Source: Symbiodinium kawagutii
Taxonomy: Eukaryota > Sar > Dinophyceae > Suessiales > Symbiodiniaceae
NCBI GenBank assembly: GCA_009767595.1
Contig: VSDK01027873.1
Location: forward strand, 62,001-126,000
DNA length: 64,000 bases
Direction: 5' to 3'
Part shown: positions 8,779-21,750 of the stretch, piece after piece
Layout of the letters: every line of letters starts with the position of its first letter
Numbering within the stretch: the first letter of the stretch is position 1
Translations under genes and position numbers: made by a program
The notes under the pieces: model-generated
What the model was told of the DNA's origin: nothing
Seen by the model: the letters and a program-made list of their open reading frames with translations, nothing else
The model's database searches: none

Positions 8779-11416
8779 ACCAACCACGGCAACCAATCCC
8801 ATTGAACTCACAGAGCAAGATGCAAACATTTTGTTGCAACAATTACTATCAACATCAACCGTTGAATATTGTTCCAATTGTGGTTGCAGTCAGTGGCAAA
8901 TGCTCAACAACGGTGACACCAGATGCATTCGATGCATGGCCACGACTCGTACCACCGATCCCAAGGCAGTGAAGTCATGGTTTGATGAAGTTGAAGAACG
9001 AGATGCCTACGATCTCCTTCACGACCGTGGCGACTGGATTCTGCCAGAGAAAGATACTTCAATTCAATTACCACCCAATGATGTTTTGGATGAGCTCCAT
9101 CGCAGTGAGAGCTATATCCTAGGTGTTGGTCAAGCTCACCAAGTTTTGCCCGAAGAAAGAATTTCCGGTTCATGGAGCAGTGCGTTCAAGCTTCAGGATA
9201 CAGAAGACTGGCAATGGAACCACATCTTTGAAGACATAGATGTTGATCCACAGACTGCCACCACTGCTCTGGATGACCACAATTCGGAACCGGAAGAAAA
9301 GCTTGCCAACAGGAAGAACATTTTTATCCAACATGTTAGCCAAGCTGGTCACTCTCGACCTTTGCGCATGGGCAGAAACAAGTGGATGCGCCGACTTGGC
9401 AGGCATTGTTGCTATGTTTCGGGTTGGGATGGAACACCTCCAGAACTTCAGCCTTTCTTCCAGTACAACAACTATGCTCAAATCCTCCATGCATGTTCAG
9501 AAGCTGTAGCAACTGGATTGACAAGCACTTTGGATGCTGAACAACTGGAAGACGCTGAAGCTCAAAGATGTGAAGGTCATCCCTCTTGGAGCAATCGAAC
9601 CTCCGGAACGCCGACCTGGTCAGTTCACAACACATCACCCCAAGACCCTATGATTCTTGGTCCTGATGTCAGCAGTGGCGACGAGGGTGATGTACCAGGA
9701 GATGACGGAGGACGTGCCGCCAAACAAGCCTTGAAGCGTGAGACTCCTTGGCGATCCATTGCGCAGCAAGATGTTCCGGCCTTTGTGGAAGCCATGAAGA
9801 GTGAATGGAGTGAGTGGGAAAAATGGTCATCGTGCACACCGGTGCACCTCAAGAAGGGCGACGTGGACGAGAAGTTAATTCTCAAAAGCCGAGTGTGCTA
9901 TCGGTGGAAGCCCATCGACGGTGGCAAACGCTTCAAGCCAAAAGCCAGGATCGTTGTGGCAGGCTTTGCAGACCCCCACCTTCCTTTGCTCAGCAGGGAT
10001 GCTCCAGTTTTGGCAAGGACCAGTCTGGTTCTTATCGTTCAGTGGGCTGCCACATTTGCAGTGAGTCTTTGGAATGGCGATTGCAAGTCTGCCTTCTTGC
10101 AAGGAGAACCAGACACAGAACGACCAGTGTGTATTTACATGAGGCCACCTCAAGATGACATTGCTCGAGCTGCAGTACCAGCATGGCATGACCCCGAGCT
10201 TCTTTATCAGTTGACAGCTCCTGTTTATGGACAGGCCAATGCTCCCAGACGTTGGTACTTGCATGTGTTACGTGTCTTGAAGGAGTTGGGATGGACTCAG
10301 CACACGCTGGACCCTTGCTGCTTCATGCAGAAACAGGGCAAGCGAGTTACAGCAGTTCTTGGAGTACACGTTGATGATATCATCGTGGCAGCATTGGACG
10401 AGGCCGAACCTCACCTTGAAGCCTTGCGTGGTGCCTTTGCTTGGGGATCGGATTGGGAACGTGACAACTTCATCTTCGTGGGTCGCAGGATTCAGAGACA
10501 AGAAGATGGTTCCTTCACTCTCGATCAGTCCCACTATGTCAGTGAGATTTCCCTGACCAAGATCCAACACGACTCTCAGGACAAACTGTCAGACCATCCG
10601 GAGTTGATCACCGAGTTCAGGTCTGGCATAGGGTCATTACAATGGCTCGCAGGCACCACTCGAGGAGATCTGTCAGCTGATGTTTCGTTGTTGCAAGAAC
10701 CCCCCAAGGATCTTTTGGTCGATGATTTGAAAGAAATCAATCGTGTCCTCAAGTACACCAGGGCTACCGTCAACTCCCATTTTAGAATCAACCCCATCTC
10801 CGTGGACGACATGATGTTCATCGCCTACGGTGATTCCGGTTGGGGAAATGCACCAGGAAACAAGAGCCAGGGTGGTTTGGTAGTTTTAGTGTCAAGCAAA
10901 AAGGTCCTTTCCGAAAGTTGCAAGTCCAGTTTGCTGGAATGGAAATCATATAGGCATCAAAGGGTCCTCAGATCAACACTCGCAGCAGAAGCGGCCAGTT
11001 TAGACCGCGCACACGACACCTGCACTTTCATTGCGTGTGTCTTTGGCGAGATGGTGGATGGAGAGTACCAGGCCTCGACCGGCCTACCACCGTTCGAAGT
11101 CACACCTGTGACCGATGCGCGCTCCTTGTGGGATGCAATCCACAGGTTGAGCACCACTTTCAGTGAGAAGCGTGTTGAGATCGATGTTGCTAATCTGAGG
11201 GCATGCTGCCGAGGTTTGAGATGGGTCCCAACTGAATTTCAGCACGCCGATGCTTTGACAAAGCGCTGTGCTAAGTTGCGGGACCAATTTCGAAAGTGGG
11301 CCCTGGATCCATATGTCACTCTTGTGGAATCAAGATCTGCAGAGGACGGTACAGATAATCAGGCATGGCGACATGGTGCAAAGCCAAAAGAAAATTTGAC
11401 CAGTGACAAATCCTGA
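8534..11416 (+). CDS. Copia ORF2: reverse transcriptase and RNase H
   Basis: This is a +1-frame ORF overlapping the end of ORF1. The true coding part probably begins near 8770, where ORF1 runs into a Thr/Gln-rich end and stops. A zinc ribbon starts at C113/C116. The reverse transcriptase includes K-A-R-I-V-V-A-G-F near residue 470, the first catalytic Asp at D516 (G-D-C-K-S-A-F-L) and the V-D-D motif at D614/D615. RNase H has G-D-S-G-W-G (D767), an L-A-A-E-A segment (E819), D861 and an H-A-D-A-L-T-K end (D906). All these motifs are typical of copia Pol and look intact. The stop codon TGA (11414-11416) lies inside the 3' LTR. How ORF2 is translated is unknown; a +1 frameshift near 8.76 kb would fuse it to ORF1. 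Confidence 0.93.
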   Translation: MDHPRLLCEASNVKVNLLTRALLRTWTNKREGCHQQAQHHKQIHQPQNSKQINHNHIHQQQHLHHFHQQAHQSPTTQQHADEPTTATNPIELTEQDANILLQQLLSTSTVEYCSNCGCSQWQMLNNGDTRCIRCMATTRTTDPKAVKSWFDEVEERDAYDLLHDRGDWILPEKDTSIQLPPNDVLDELHRSESYILGVGQAHQVLPEERISGSWSSAFKLQDTEDWQWNHIFEDIDVDPQTATTALDDHNSEPEEKLANRKNIFIQHVSQAGHSRPLRMGRNKWMRRLGRHCCYVSGWDGTPPELQPFFQYNNYAQILHACSEAVATGLTSTLDAEQLEDAEAQRCEGHPSWSNRTSGTPTWSVHNTSPQDPMILGPDVSSGDEGDVPGDDGGRAAKQALKRETPWRSIAQQDVPAFVEAMKSEWSEWEKWSSCTPVHLKKGDVDEKLILKSRVCYRWKPIDGGKRFKPKARIVVAGFADPHLPLLSRDAPVLARTSLVLIVQWAATFAVSLWNGDCKSAFLQGEPDTERPVCIYMRPPQDDIARAAVPAWHDPELLYQLTAPVYGQANAPRRWYLHVLRVLKELGWTQHTLDPCCFMQKQGKRVTAVLGVHVDDIIVAALDEAEPHLEALRGAFAWGSDWERDNFIFVGRRIQRQEDGSFTLDQSHYVSEISLTKIQHDSQDKLSDHPELITEFRSGIGSLQWLAGTTRGDLSADVSLLQEPPKDLLVDDLKEINRVLKYTRATVNSHFRINPISVDDMMFIAYGDSGWGNAPGNKSQGGLVVLVSSKKVLSESCKSSLLEWKSYRHQRVLRSTLAAEAASLDRAHDTCTFIACVFGEMVDGEYQASTGLPPFEVTPVTDARSLWDAIHRLSTTFSEKRVEIDVANLRACCRGLRWVPTEFQHADALTKRCAKLRDQFRKWALDPYVTLVESRSAEDGTDNQAWRHGAKPKENLTSDKS

Positions 11417-11576
11417 GTTGAGTTGACATTTGCACCATGCCATGATCTGATTCCATGAGCCTCACGTGTAACATATCGGCGCGAGCACTTGGGACAGGGA
11501 AGCCTAGGCGTAAAAGTGCTGCCATGTGTGTCCTGTTGCCTTGAAGGGTCCAGGCTCCTGCTACGTTTGTATCGCA
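11404..11576 (+). repeat. 3' LTR (173 bp)
   Basis: This is the second copy of the 173-bp LTR, with one mismatch to the left copy. It begins within the last codons of ORF2. An A-rich purine run (AAAAGAAAA) about 10-18 bases before it is the only candidate for a polypurine tract. The following host bases start CCTAT. Confidence 0.93.
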
Positions 11577-13031
11577 CCTATCACTTCTTGTGTGTTGTGT
11601 TTGGGGCGGCCGCCAACGTGCAGCATTTTAAAGCAGCATGGTCCATGGGAGCCCGTGCATCTCGCAGCACCCAAGCATGGTCGTTGACGATTGGTGAAGG
11701 GCCTGTCGTCGGTACTACACAAATTCACGGGTGTTGGCAATGTTGACGATGCACCGTGAACAATATATTAGGTATTGTTGTATCATGTTGTATCTGTATT
11801 ACCTGCTATTGTTAGCTCTAATCCCCTGTAAAATGGATGGTTAAACATTGACCCAACTCGCTACATCTCCTTCCATGGGGCTGTACAAGACATCTTCAAA
11901 CATCTTCGTCAGGAGTTCCAGTCCAACGAGAAGACTGTTTGATTCTCAGAAGCCTTCCAGATTCTCAGAAGCCTTCCAGCACCGGGGCCTATGCAGTGCT
12001 CGGAGTTTCTGCAGCTCCAGAGTGCTAAACATTCAGAGCTTCGGCTGATGTGTAGATTGCAATTTGCAAGTTTCTACATCATCTCTTAGGCTGATGACCG
12101 TATTTTGCTTTATCTGACACTTTCGACAGGGGAAATATGTTGTCAAGTTGCCCAGATAGGGGGCATTCTTTTGGGTTTGTTGGAGAAAAACTATTCTTTC
12201 TCGACAAGTGAGTGGACTCTTCAGGTGTCCGCAGATTTGGATGCAGAGATCGCAAACAGCAAGGCCAGAGAGGGATAGTTTTGCTCTGCGAAAGTACTGA
12301 ATGGCTACGGGCTCTGATTCTGCAGTCACACCTGGAAACACCTTGTGAGCATGATGCGAACCCCAGCATGTGCTTGTATACATGAGTTCCTGTTGCCGGA
12401 CCCCTACCCACCCCCCAAAGGCATCACCTCCCTATGGTCCCCCCCAATACCATTGGGGGTGAGGTGGGCCCGGATGTCTACTGTGGGATGTTCCTATACT
12501 TGCCAAGTTCCTGTGCACAGACGCGTGTTCATACTGTGCATAGCATAGTTGGACAGCATCGTACAGTGTTGACACAGACTGACACCGATTCTGCCAATTA
12601 GCAGTTTGACTAAATCATTCTACGGTACACTGGCCGCAATGACTTCCCTAGCTGCAGCTATACGCAAGCCAAGCTGGGAAGAGGCAAAAATTGTAAAGTC
12701 TGAGCTGTCTGAAACTAGTTTGGATTCCACCAGTGTGCAGACTCGTGATCCCGGTTTTTGGAAAGCTTGAAATGGTCCGACACCCCACCAAATCCACCAC
12801 TATTCTGTACATTTTTCACCTGTTGACCTCAGGTGGTGCTCTTCATGGAAGGCACACCTGATGCACCAAAGTCTGAGCCAAGTTTGAATGCATCCAAGCT
12901 GCACTGGAAATCTCTACAGACTTGGGCTGCTGGTATCTGCTGGTTGAGATGTCAGTTCTGTCAGGTCTTTCAAAAGGGTACGGTGGAGAAATTGAACAAC
13001 TGACGTTCCCAGCGCTTCCAAGGCAGTAAAG
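11577..13031. other. Spacer right of the retrotransposon
   Basis: No gene is supported. There is a short AT-rich stretch around 11760-11820 and a CCCC-rich patch at about 12400-12470. Several ORFs of 60-120 codons exist on both strands, but they overlap each other in different frames and resemble nothing known. Confidence 0.5.
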
Positions 13032-13130
13032 ATGCTCACAGAGGCGCAGGTGGTTCCCATGACCTCCATCGACGTGTTGGCACATCCTGCCATCCTTGGC
13101 TACACCGTCTCCAAGACGCAAAAGCGAAGA
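13032..13130 (+). CDS. Probable first exon of an unrecognised gene
   Basis: An ATG at 13032, nine bases after an AG (possible trans-splice acceptor), opens a strongly protein-like frame starting M-L-T-E-A-Q-V-V-P-M-T-S-I-D-V-L and continuing with hydrophobic and charged residues for about 33 codons. The 3' boundary is not clear; the frame stays open to about 13185. The segment sits at the start of the + strand gene run. It could belong with the short terminal exon at 14037-14116. No family is recognised. Confidence 0.4.
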
Positions 13131-14036
13131 ACTCCTCATCTCTATGTCAACGGCAGCTGCGCAGTTGCAAGAAGCCCTACTGTATGATGAACAGTAGCCC
13201 TACTATTGTAATTCTGTGTTCCGAATTCACTTGCAACTTAGATTGCTGAATAGATCCAGTGCACAGTGCAGTGCAAAATAGTGCACATCTTGTTGCAAAG
13301 AGAGCGTTGGAAAGGTGCCTGGGGCCAGACAATCTATAGCAGATGCCAAATTAGAATCAACATATCAGTGAATGGTCGTACAACATAGACACATGCGTAG
13401 GTATGCTTAAGTGTAACTATGTATTGGTATATCCACAATTTTCTTGTACGTGTGTATGTATATATTGGTATATTGATAAATTCGAGATATTATATCAACA
13501 GGCTATGCAAGTATACTACACCCAATTGCACGTATACCAAGAGATTACACTTTTTTCAACGTGAATATATTCACCGATGTGGTCAAAGAGCTGAGGCTTT
13601 TTTGCCGACTATGATGGTCTGATGTCCCAACACAGCTCAGGCCTGGGTTGTCCCAGCGTCACTTGGGTTACGTTGTGAAGATTTTGAAACTGCTGCATCA
13701 CTTTCTGCATCAAATCTTCCATGCTTTCCTTCCCTTTCCTTCTCTCTCTTTATCTTTCCTTAGCATTCTTTATCTTTCCTTATCATTCCTTCGAATTGTG
13801 CATTCGATTCTTTTTCACGGACGTCGAATCTTGAGAACATGGGACGCTACCAAAGGAAACCATGTTTTTGTGAGGATTGTGACTGTGCTTAGCAAGGGAT
13901 CGCTCCAGCAATTTGGTTGAGTCCACACTTCCCAATCTTCGACACTGTGATGAAGTTGTGTGGCTGTAGTTTCTATGCCAAGGGTTCTCCAAAACCATTG
14001 GACGTCCTCGCAGTTAAGAGGCACTCTTCGCGGCAG

Positions 14037-14116
14037 GTCAGCTGAAGAAGTTGGGCACAGAAGCTACGAAGAGCACGGGCACTTTCAGTGGCGAGTTGCC
14101 CATCGCCACCTACTGA
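14037..14116 (+). CDS. Short terminal-exon-like segment
   Basis: An AG|G acceptor at 14035-14037 is followed by a frame reading Q-L-K-K-L-G-T-E-A-T-K-S-T-G and ending at a TGA (14114-14116) after about 25 residues. Its composition is protein-like and unlike the surrounding intron sequence. No family is recognised. It may be the end of the gene that starts near 13032. Confidence 0.35.
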
Positions 14117-15065
14117 GGTGTGCCTGTGGGGCAGTATGCATTCGTTCAGGTTTGCAGGTGCCATTCCATCATTGGATGGCGAGGTCTGTGCAGGCTGACA
14201 TGCTGCAATATTGCACTCGAGTGATCTCTAGTGCAAAACTTCAGGGTGCCAACATCCCTGCAGTTGGGATACTTTTTGATATCAAGAAACGGATTGCTTC
14301 AGCACACAATTCATGGGCAATCCCCGAAGTGTCCCCGGTTTTCTGTGGCGCCAGGTGGACGGTGAGTCTTCAGAGTCGAAGCGAACAATGACATTGTTCA
14401 ACCAGTCAAAACAAAGCCCTCAGAAATCCAAAGAATGGTACCAGTTACAACTTGCAAAGATTCACGGCTCATGTATCTTCATGTTTTGACCAACATGACA
14501 ACAGCTTCCTGGATTGCTTCGAAGTCTGTTGGAGACGATAGCTTCAAAGAGAGAAACATACCGTAGTTGAAATATATTCTGTAGCCTTGCAGAGAATGTT
14601 TCTATTTAAGCTGAAGGAAAAAAGGTGCTTGACACGGGATGGTGACAGTGTTTGGCCTGTTGCAAAATCGAGGTCATAGGGGCATACTTGGATTTTGAAA
14701 ATCGAAATCATTTGAATCGGCGGTGCAGAGCAGAGTCGTTTTTTTAGCTCCCGTTTTCAAAATCTGTTCAGTACTTCGCCACAGCCATTTGTGACTTTGA
14801 GTTCTCTGCTCATCGAGCTGTCATGTAAAGAGCCATGGACAAACTCTTCATCCAAGCAGAAAAACGCTGACAAATCACAGCGAGGCGACATGTCGTCAGC
14901 ACCATCAAGAAGGTCATGCAACGTGAGTCCCGGAAGACTATAGAGGCGGCCGGAAGCACAGAAAGCAAAGCCAATTCTTGGTTTCAATTTTTGATACTTG
15001 TCTTCGCGAAACAAAATATATTGGAAGATGTTCATTATTTGTAAGATCCAAGTGCTCACGCAGAA

Positions 15066-18749
<3,684 letters not shown>

Positions 18750-20578
18750 GTCAGGTGACGACTGGTCAGCATTCATGTAAAAAGCTAAGTTTGCTCTGCC
18801 ATTTTGTGAAGGCAAACTCCTGGGCAAAAGACAAAACCCTGACGGGAGCTCCACTTGTAGCCAGCAAATTGCTCCTTTCTGCAGGGGAGCAGGACATGTT
18901 CAGCCGCTGCGATTGGCATGGTGCCGAGCTCAGTTCAAAAAGCAATACCAGTACCATGGAAGACGTATAGGCATCTATGGACATCTTCAGACTTCTTGCT
19001 GCCTCAACTTCATTGAACTGGGAAGGTCGCAGCATTGCAATGCCAAGGCTGGACCTATGTTTGGCCTGCTGTTCCGTGTCCGAGAAGCTGACCAGACCTA
19101 GTCTCAGGGTGCGCCTGCACATCCCCTGTCACAATATGTCAAAACCTCAACCCCCAAAATTGCGCTTCAGGATTTTTTGGCGTTCCTCCATGTGCAGTGG
19201 TTACTCTCATGTACCTCTTTGTGTTGGTGAACTTGGACATAGACCAGAGAGGACGCGATGACTAATGCCCAGCAAGTAATTTTGGTCGCAGGCTTACGGC
19301 TCCGAGGACGCGCACTTTGTGACAAATCGTTTGAAGATAACTTGCCATCCATGAGATACGAACCGTTAATTCGCTAAACATCAATTAGCAAGAATTGAAT
19401 TAGCAGTTGATATCATAGTTAGCCATTCATCAGCAATAGTCAAGAATAATAATTGATGCTTCAACTTCTTATTGATTCAATAGATACTTCATTTGGAATT
19501 GCAGTTTTTTCTGGACAGCGAGGACAGCCTGGCAGGGGACATGCCTGCAGGGGACATGCCCGAGGGAAGCGACTCTGAACCTCTGGACGGGGGCTCTGTT
19601 GGGACGTGGTTGTCCCAAAGGGAATAAAACCAATGCAGTTGAAAATGCAGATGAAAATGCAGATGAAAATGCTCTAAAAGTGCCGGGAATTTTAACAACA
19701 CAGTTGAATTTACCGAGGGATCTGCTTGTGATTCGTGCTTCCGAGTAGACTTCCTGCTTAAAGCTTCCTGCTTACCTTGCTTCAGCGACAGCTTTCAGGA
19801 TAATCGGTTGCAAGCGCGTCTGACTTTGTCTGGAACGTTCAACTCAACGGATTCAATTGATGTGAATAAAAGAGAGCACATCATGGCGCTCTGAATCTCA
19901 CGTCGAACATCCTCAAAGTGTATCTCAGCTCATCGTAATTACTTTGGGAAACTAGACCATGTACATCCCAAGTGTCAAAACGATCCACCTGGACATGAAC
20001 ATTTGATGGCCAATGGGCAAGCAAAGATAAGAGATTCCCTGCGCCATGGGTGTTCTGCTTGCCCTATGCCCGGCTATGTCCATATTCCCTGAAGGGGACC
20101 AGTAATGGACAAGTATTTAAAGCCAACGCCAGCGCTTGCCAAAGGCATGCTCTTCCAAGCGTCTCGGTAGGGGCTTCGCTCTCCAGCAAGAGCTACCATG
20201 CCCGGCGGGAGTCAGATCAAAGAGCAACATGTCTTTGCTGAGTCTGGATTTTGCGCAGGTACAAGAAACATGATGCGACTTGCTGCGTGTTCAAAGCTGC
20301 AACTCTGAAAGTACCGCCTCCAAGTTGGCCCGAGCAGTTCAAAACCTGTCAAGACTAGTTACACAGTAAGTCTACTCTTCAAATTTATTCACTACAGTAC
20401 GTCTACTCTTGGCACTTCCACAGAGAGAAGGTACTCTCAGTTTCGGTTTTGAGAAGGTTGGATTGGTTACATATTCTATAATAGGATGACACATGACACT
20501 GGAAGCAAGAGTCCTTGGACATTGAAAGCTTCAGTAGCTTCGCTGAAAAGTCCAGCAATCAAACTTGGTACCACCAGT

Positions 20579-20623
20579 TACTTCAGTAGCTTCAGTAGCT
20601 TCAGTAGCTTCAGTAGCTTCAAT
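20579..20623. repeat. 9-bp minisatellite (TTCAGTAGC)n
   Basis: Five consecutive near-perfect copies of TTCAGTAGC. Looser copies of the same motif lie just upstream (about 20528-20546). Confidence 0.9.
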
Positions 20624-21704
20624 CATGTCGATCAAATTTCGGGAAGAGCCCTGTGGAGAGCCTGGAAGCTAAGCATCTGTGAATTGTCTGCCAAGGAGGT
20701 TGAGATAGGTCCAGTTGAGGCCAAGTTGAGGTCACAGAACACTGCAAACTGATGGAAACTGCCTTTTTTTTGTATCAAACTCCTTCTAATTCGAAACGTG
20801 CAAAAGGATTCCCAAGGAATTCGATTCCGTTGGAATTCCAGGAACTTTCCACAGTCTCCACGTGTTTCTTCGCAGCACTTTGGATATCTTTGGGATCACC
20901 AAGGCTGGAGCTCAAAGGCGGCGGTCTCCAGATCTTGCGGAAGCCCCACAAGTCCTCCACTCAGCGGCACCAGTCCCAGGGCGTCGCGGCACGTTCCAAT
21001 GCACCGAGGCCAGGAGTTCCCCACAAGGATGAGCCCAAGGTGTGGATCCAAACCTCCACATCCTGCAGTTGGAGCATGCAGTCGTGATGGTCGTGGTCCA
21101 AATCAAAATCTGTCGATTGGATCTTGTCGATGGCATTCTTCTTGCTCAGATGGCATTCTCGGCTGAACCCCTGCGAAGCCTCGCGGGACGTGGGCCCTTT
21201 GGCCAAGATTGGACACAGACACATTCAACGCATGAACCCTGTGCCACAGCAGACCGCAACATCGCGCTATGCAAAGTAGGTAGAGTCAGGTAGAGGTTCT
21301 GCTTTCTCTGGAGGCTTTTGGGCTTTTGGGTTTGCCTTAGATCTCTGTACTCCTGAGGAGCTAGTGCTAAGTTAGCATTCCTTCTCTGAGGTGCTGGTTT
21401 GAGATGCGGGTAGATGCCATGGCTGGTGGTGAATTGCGAGAAACTCAGAAAAGTGTAGCCAGCAACCATCAACTAGCCATCAGCAGCCATCAGTAACCAT
21501 CAGTAGCACCCTCCTCCAGGACATTCAGGACCTTGTTGTTTGCAGTGTCCAGGTGTCCAATGGGCCTTGGCTTCATAGCCACGGACCCTGAGACACTCAA
21601 GCCCACGGAAGAGCGACCTGTATGGAGCTCGACGGAGACCCCTCCATTTGCTGTGCTGAAATTCCTTTGGTTTTAAAAGTTTTTTTTTTTTGTGTTTTAT
21701 GATA

Positions 21705-21746
21705 GGACCAACTTGGACCAACTTGGACCAACTTGGACTGGACCAA
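21705..21746. repeat. 11-bp minisatellite (GACCAACTTGG)n
   Basis: Three and a half copies of GACCAACTTGG, ending four bases before the ATG proposed for the six-exon gene at 21751. Confidence 0.9.
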
Positions 21747-21750
21747 TGCC

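Larger units (their letters stand above)
1900..11576 (+). mobile_element. Ty1/copia LTR retrotransposon, near-intact
   Basis: The element spans 9,677 bp and is bounded by two 173-bp direct repeats that start TG and end CA. The repeats differ at one base (A at 1977, G at 11481), so the insertion is young. The domain order is Gag with a CCHC knuckle, aspartic protease, a methyltransferase-like region, integrase, then reverse transcriptase and RNase H. Integrase ahead of reverse transcriptase is diagnostic of Ty1/copia. Catalytic residues of protease, integrase, reverse transcriptase and RNase H all look intact. The 5 bases flanking the two ends (ATCCT and CCTAT) are not identical, so no clean target-site duplication is visible. 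Features that could reduce activity are the frame change between the two ORFs and an internal out-of-frame segment at about 4.5-5.4 kb. Confidence 0.95.
18750..21750. other. Mostly intron or spacer sequence with possible exons
   Basis: No gene is assigned. At about 18985-19080 a + frame (L-L-A-A-S-T-S-L-N-W-E-G) could be a further exon of the preceding gene. At about 20880-21090 both strands have protein-like frames, so strand cannot be chosen. Repeats: three 12-base units at 19633-19671, five 9-base units (TTCAGTAGC) at 20579-20623, and three 11-base units (GACCAACTTGG) at 21705-21746, just before the next gene. Confidence 0.45.

Noticed and set aside
20752..21224. Overlapping + and - ORFs of 87-122 codons
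   Set aside because: Both strands look moderately protein-like and neither has clear splice sites or a known domain, so no gene is called.
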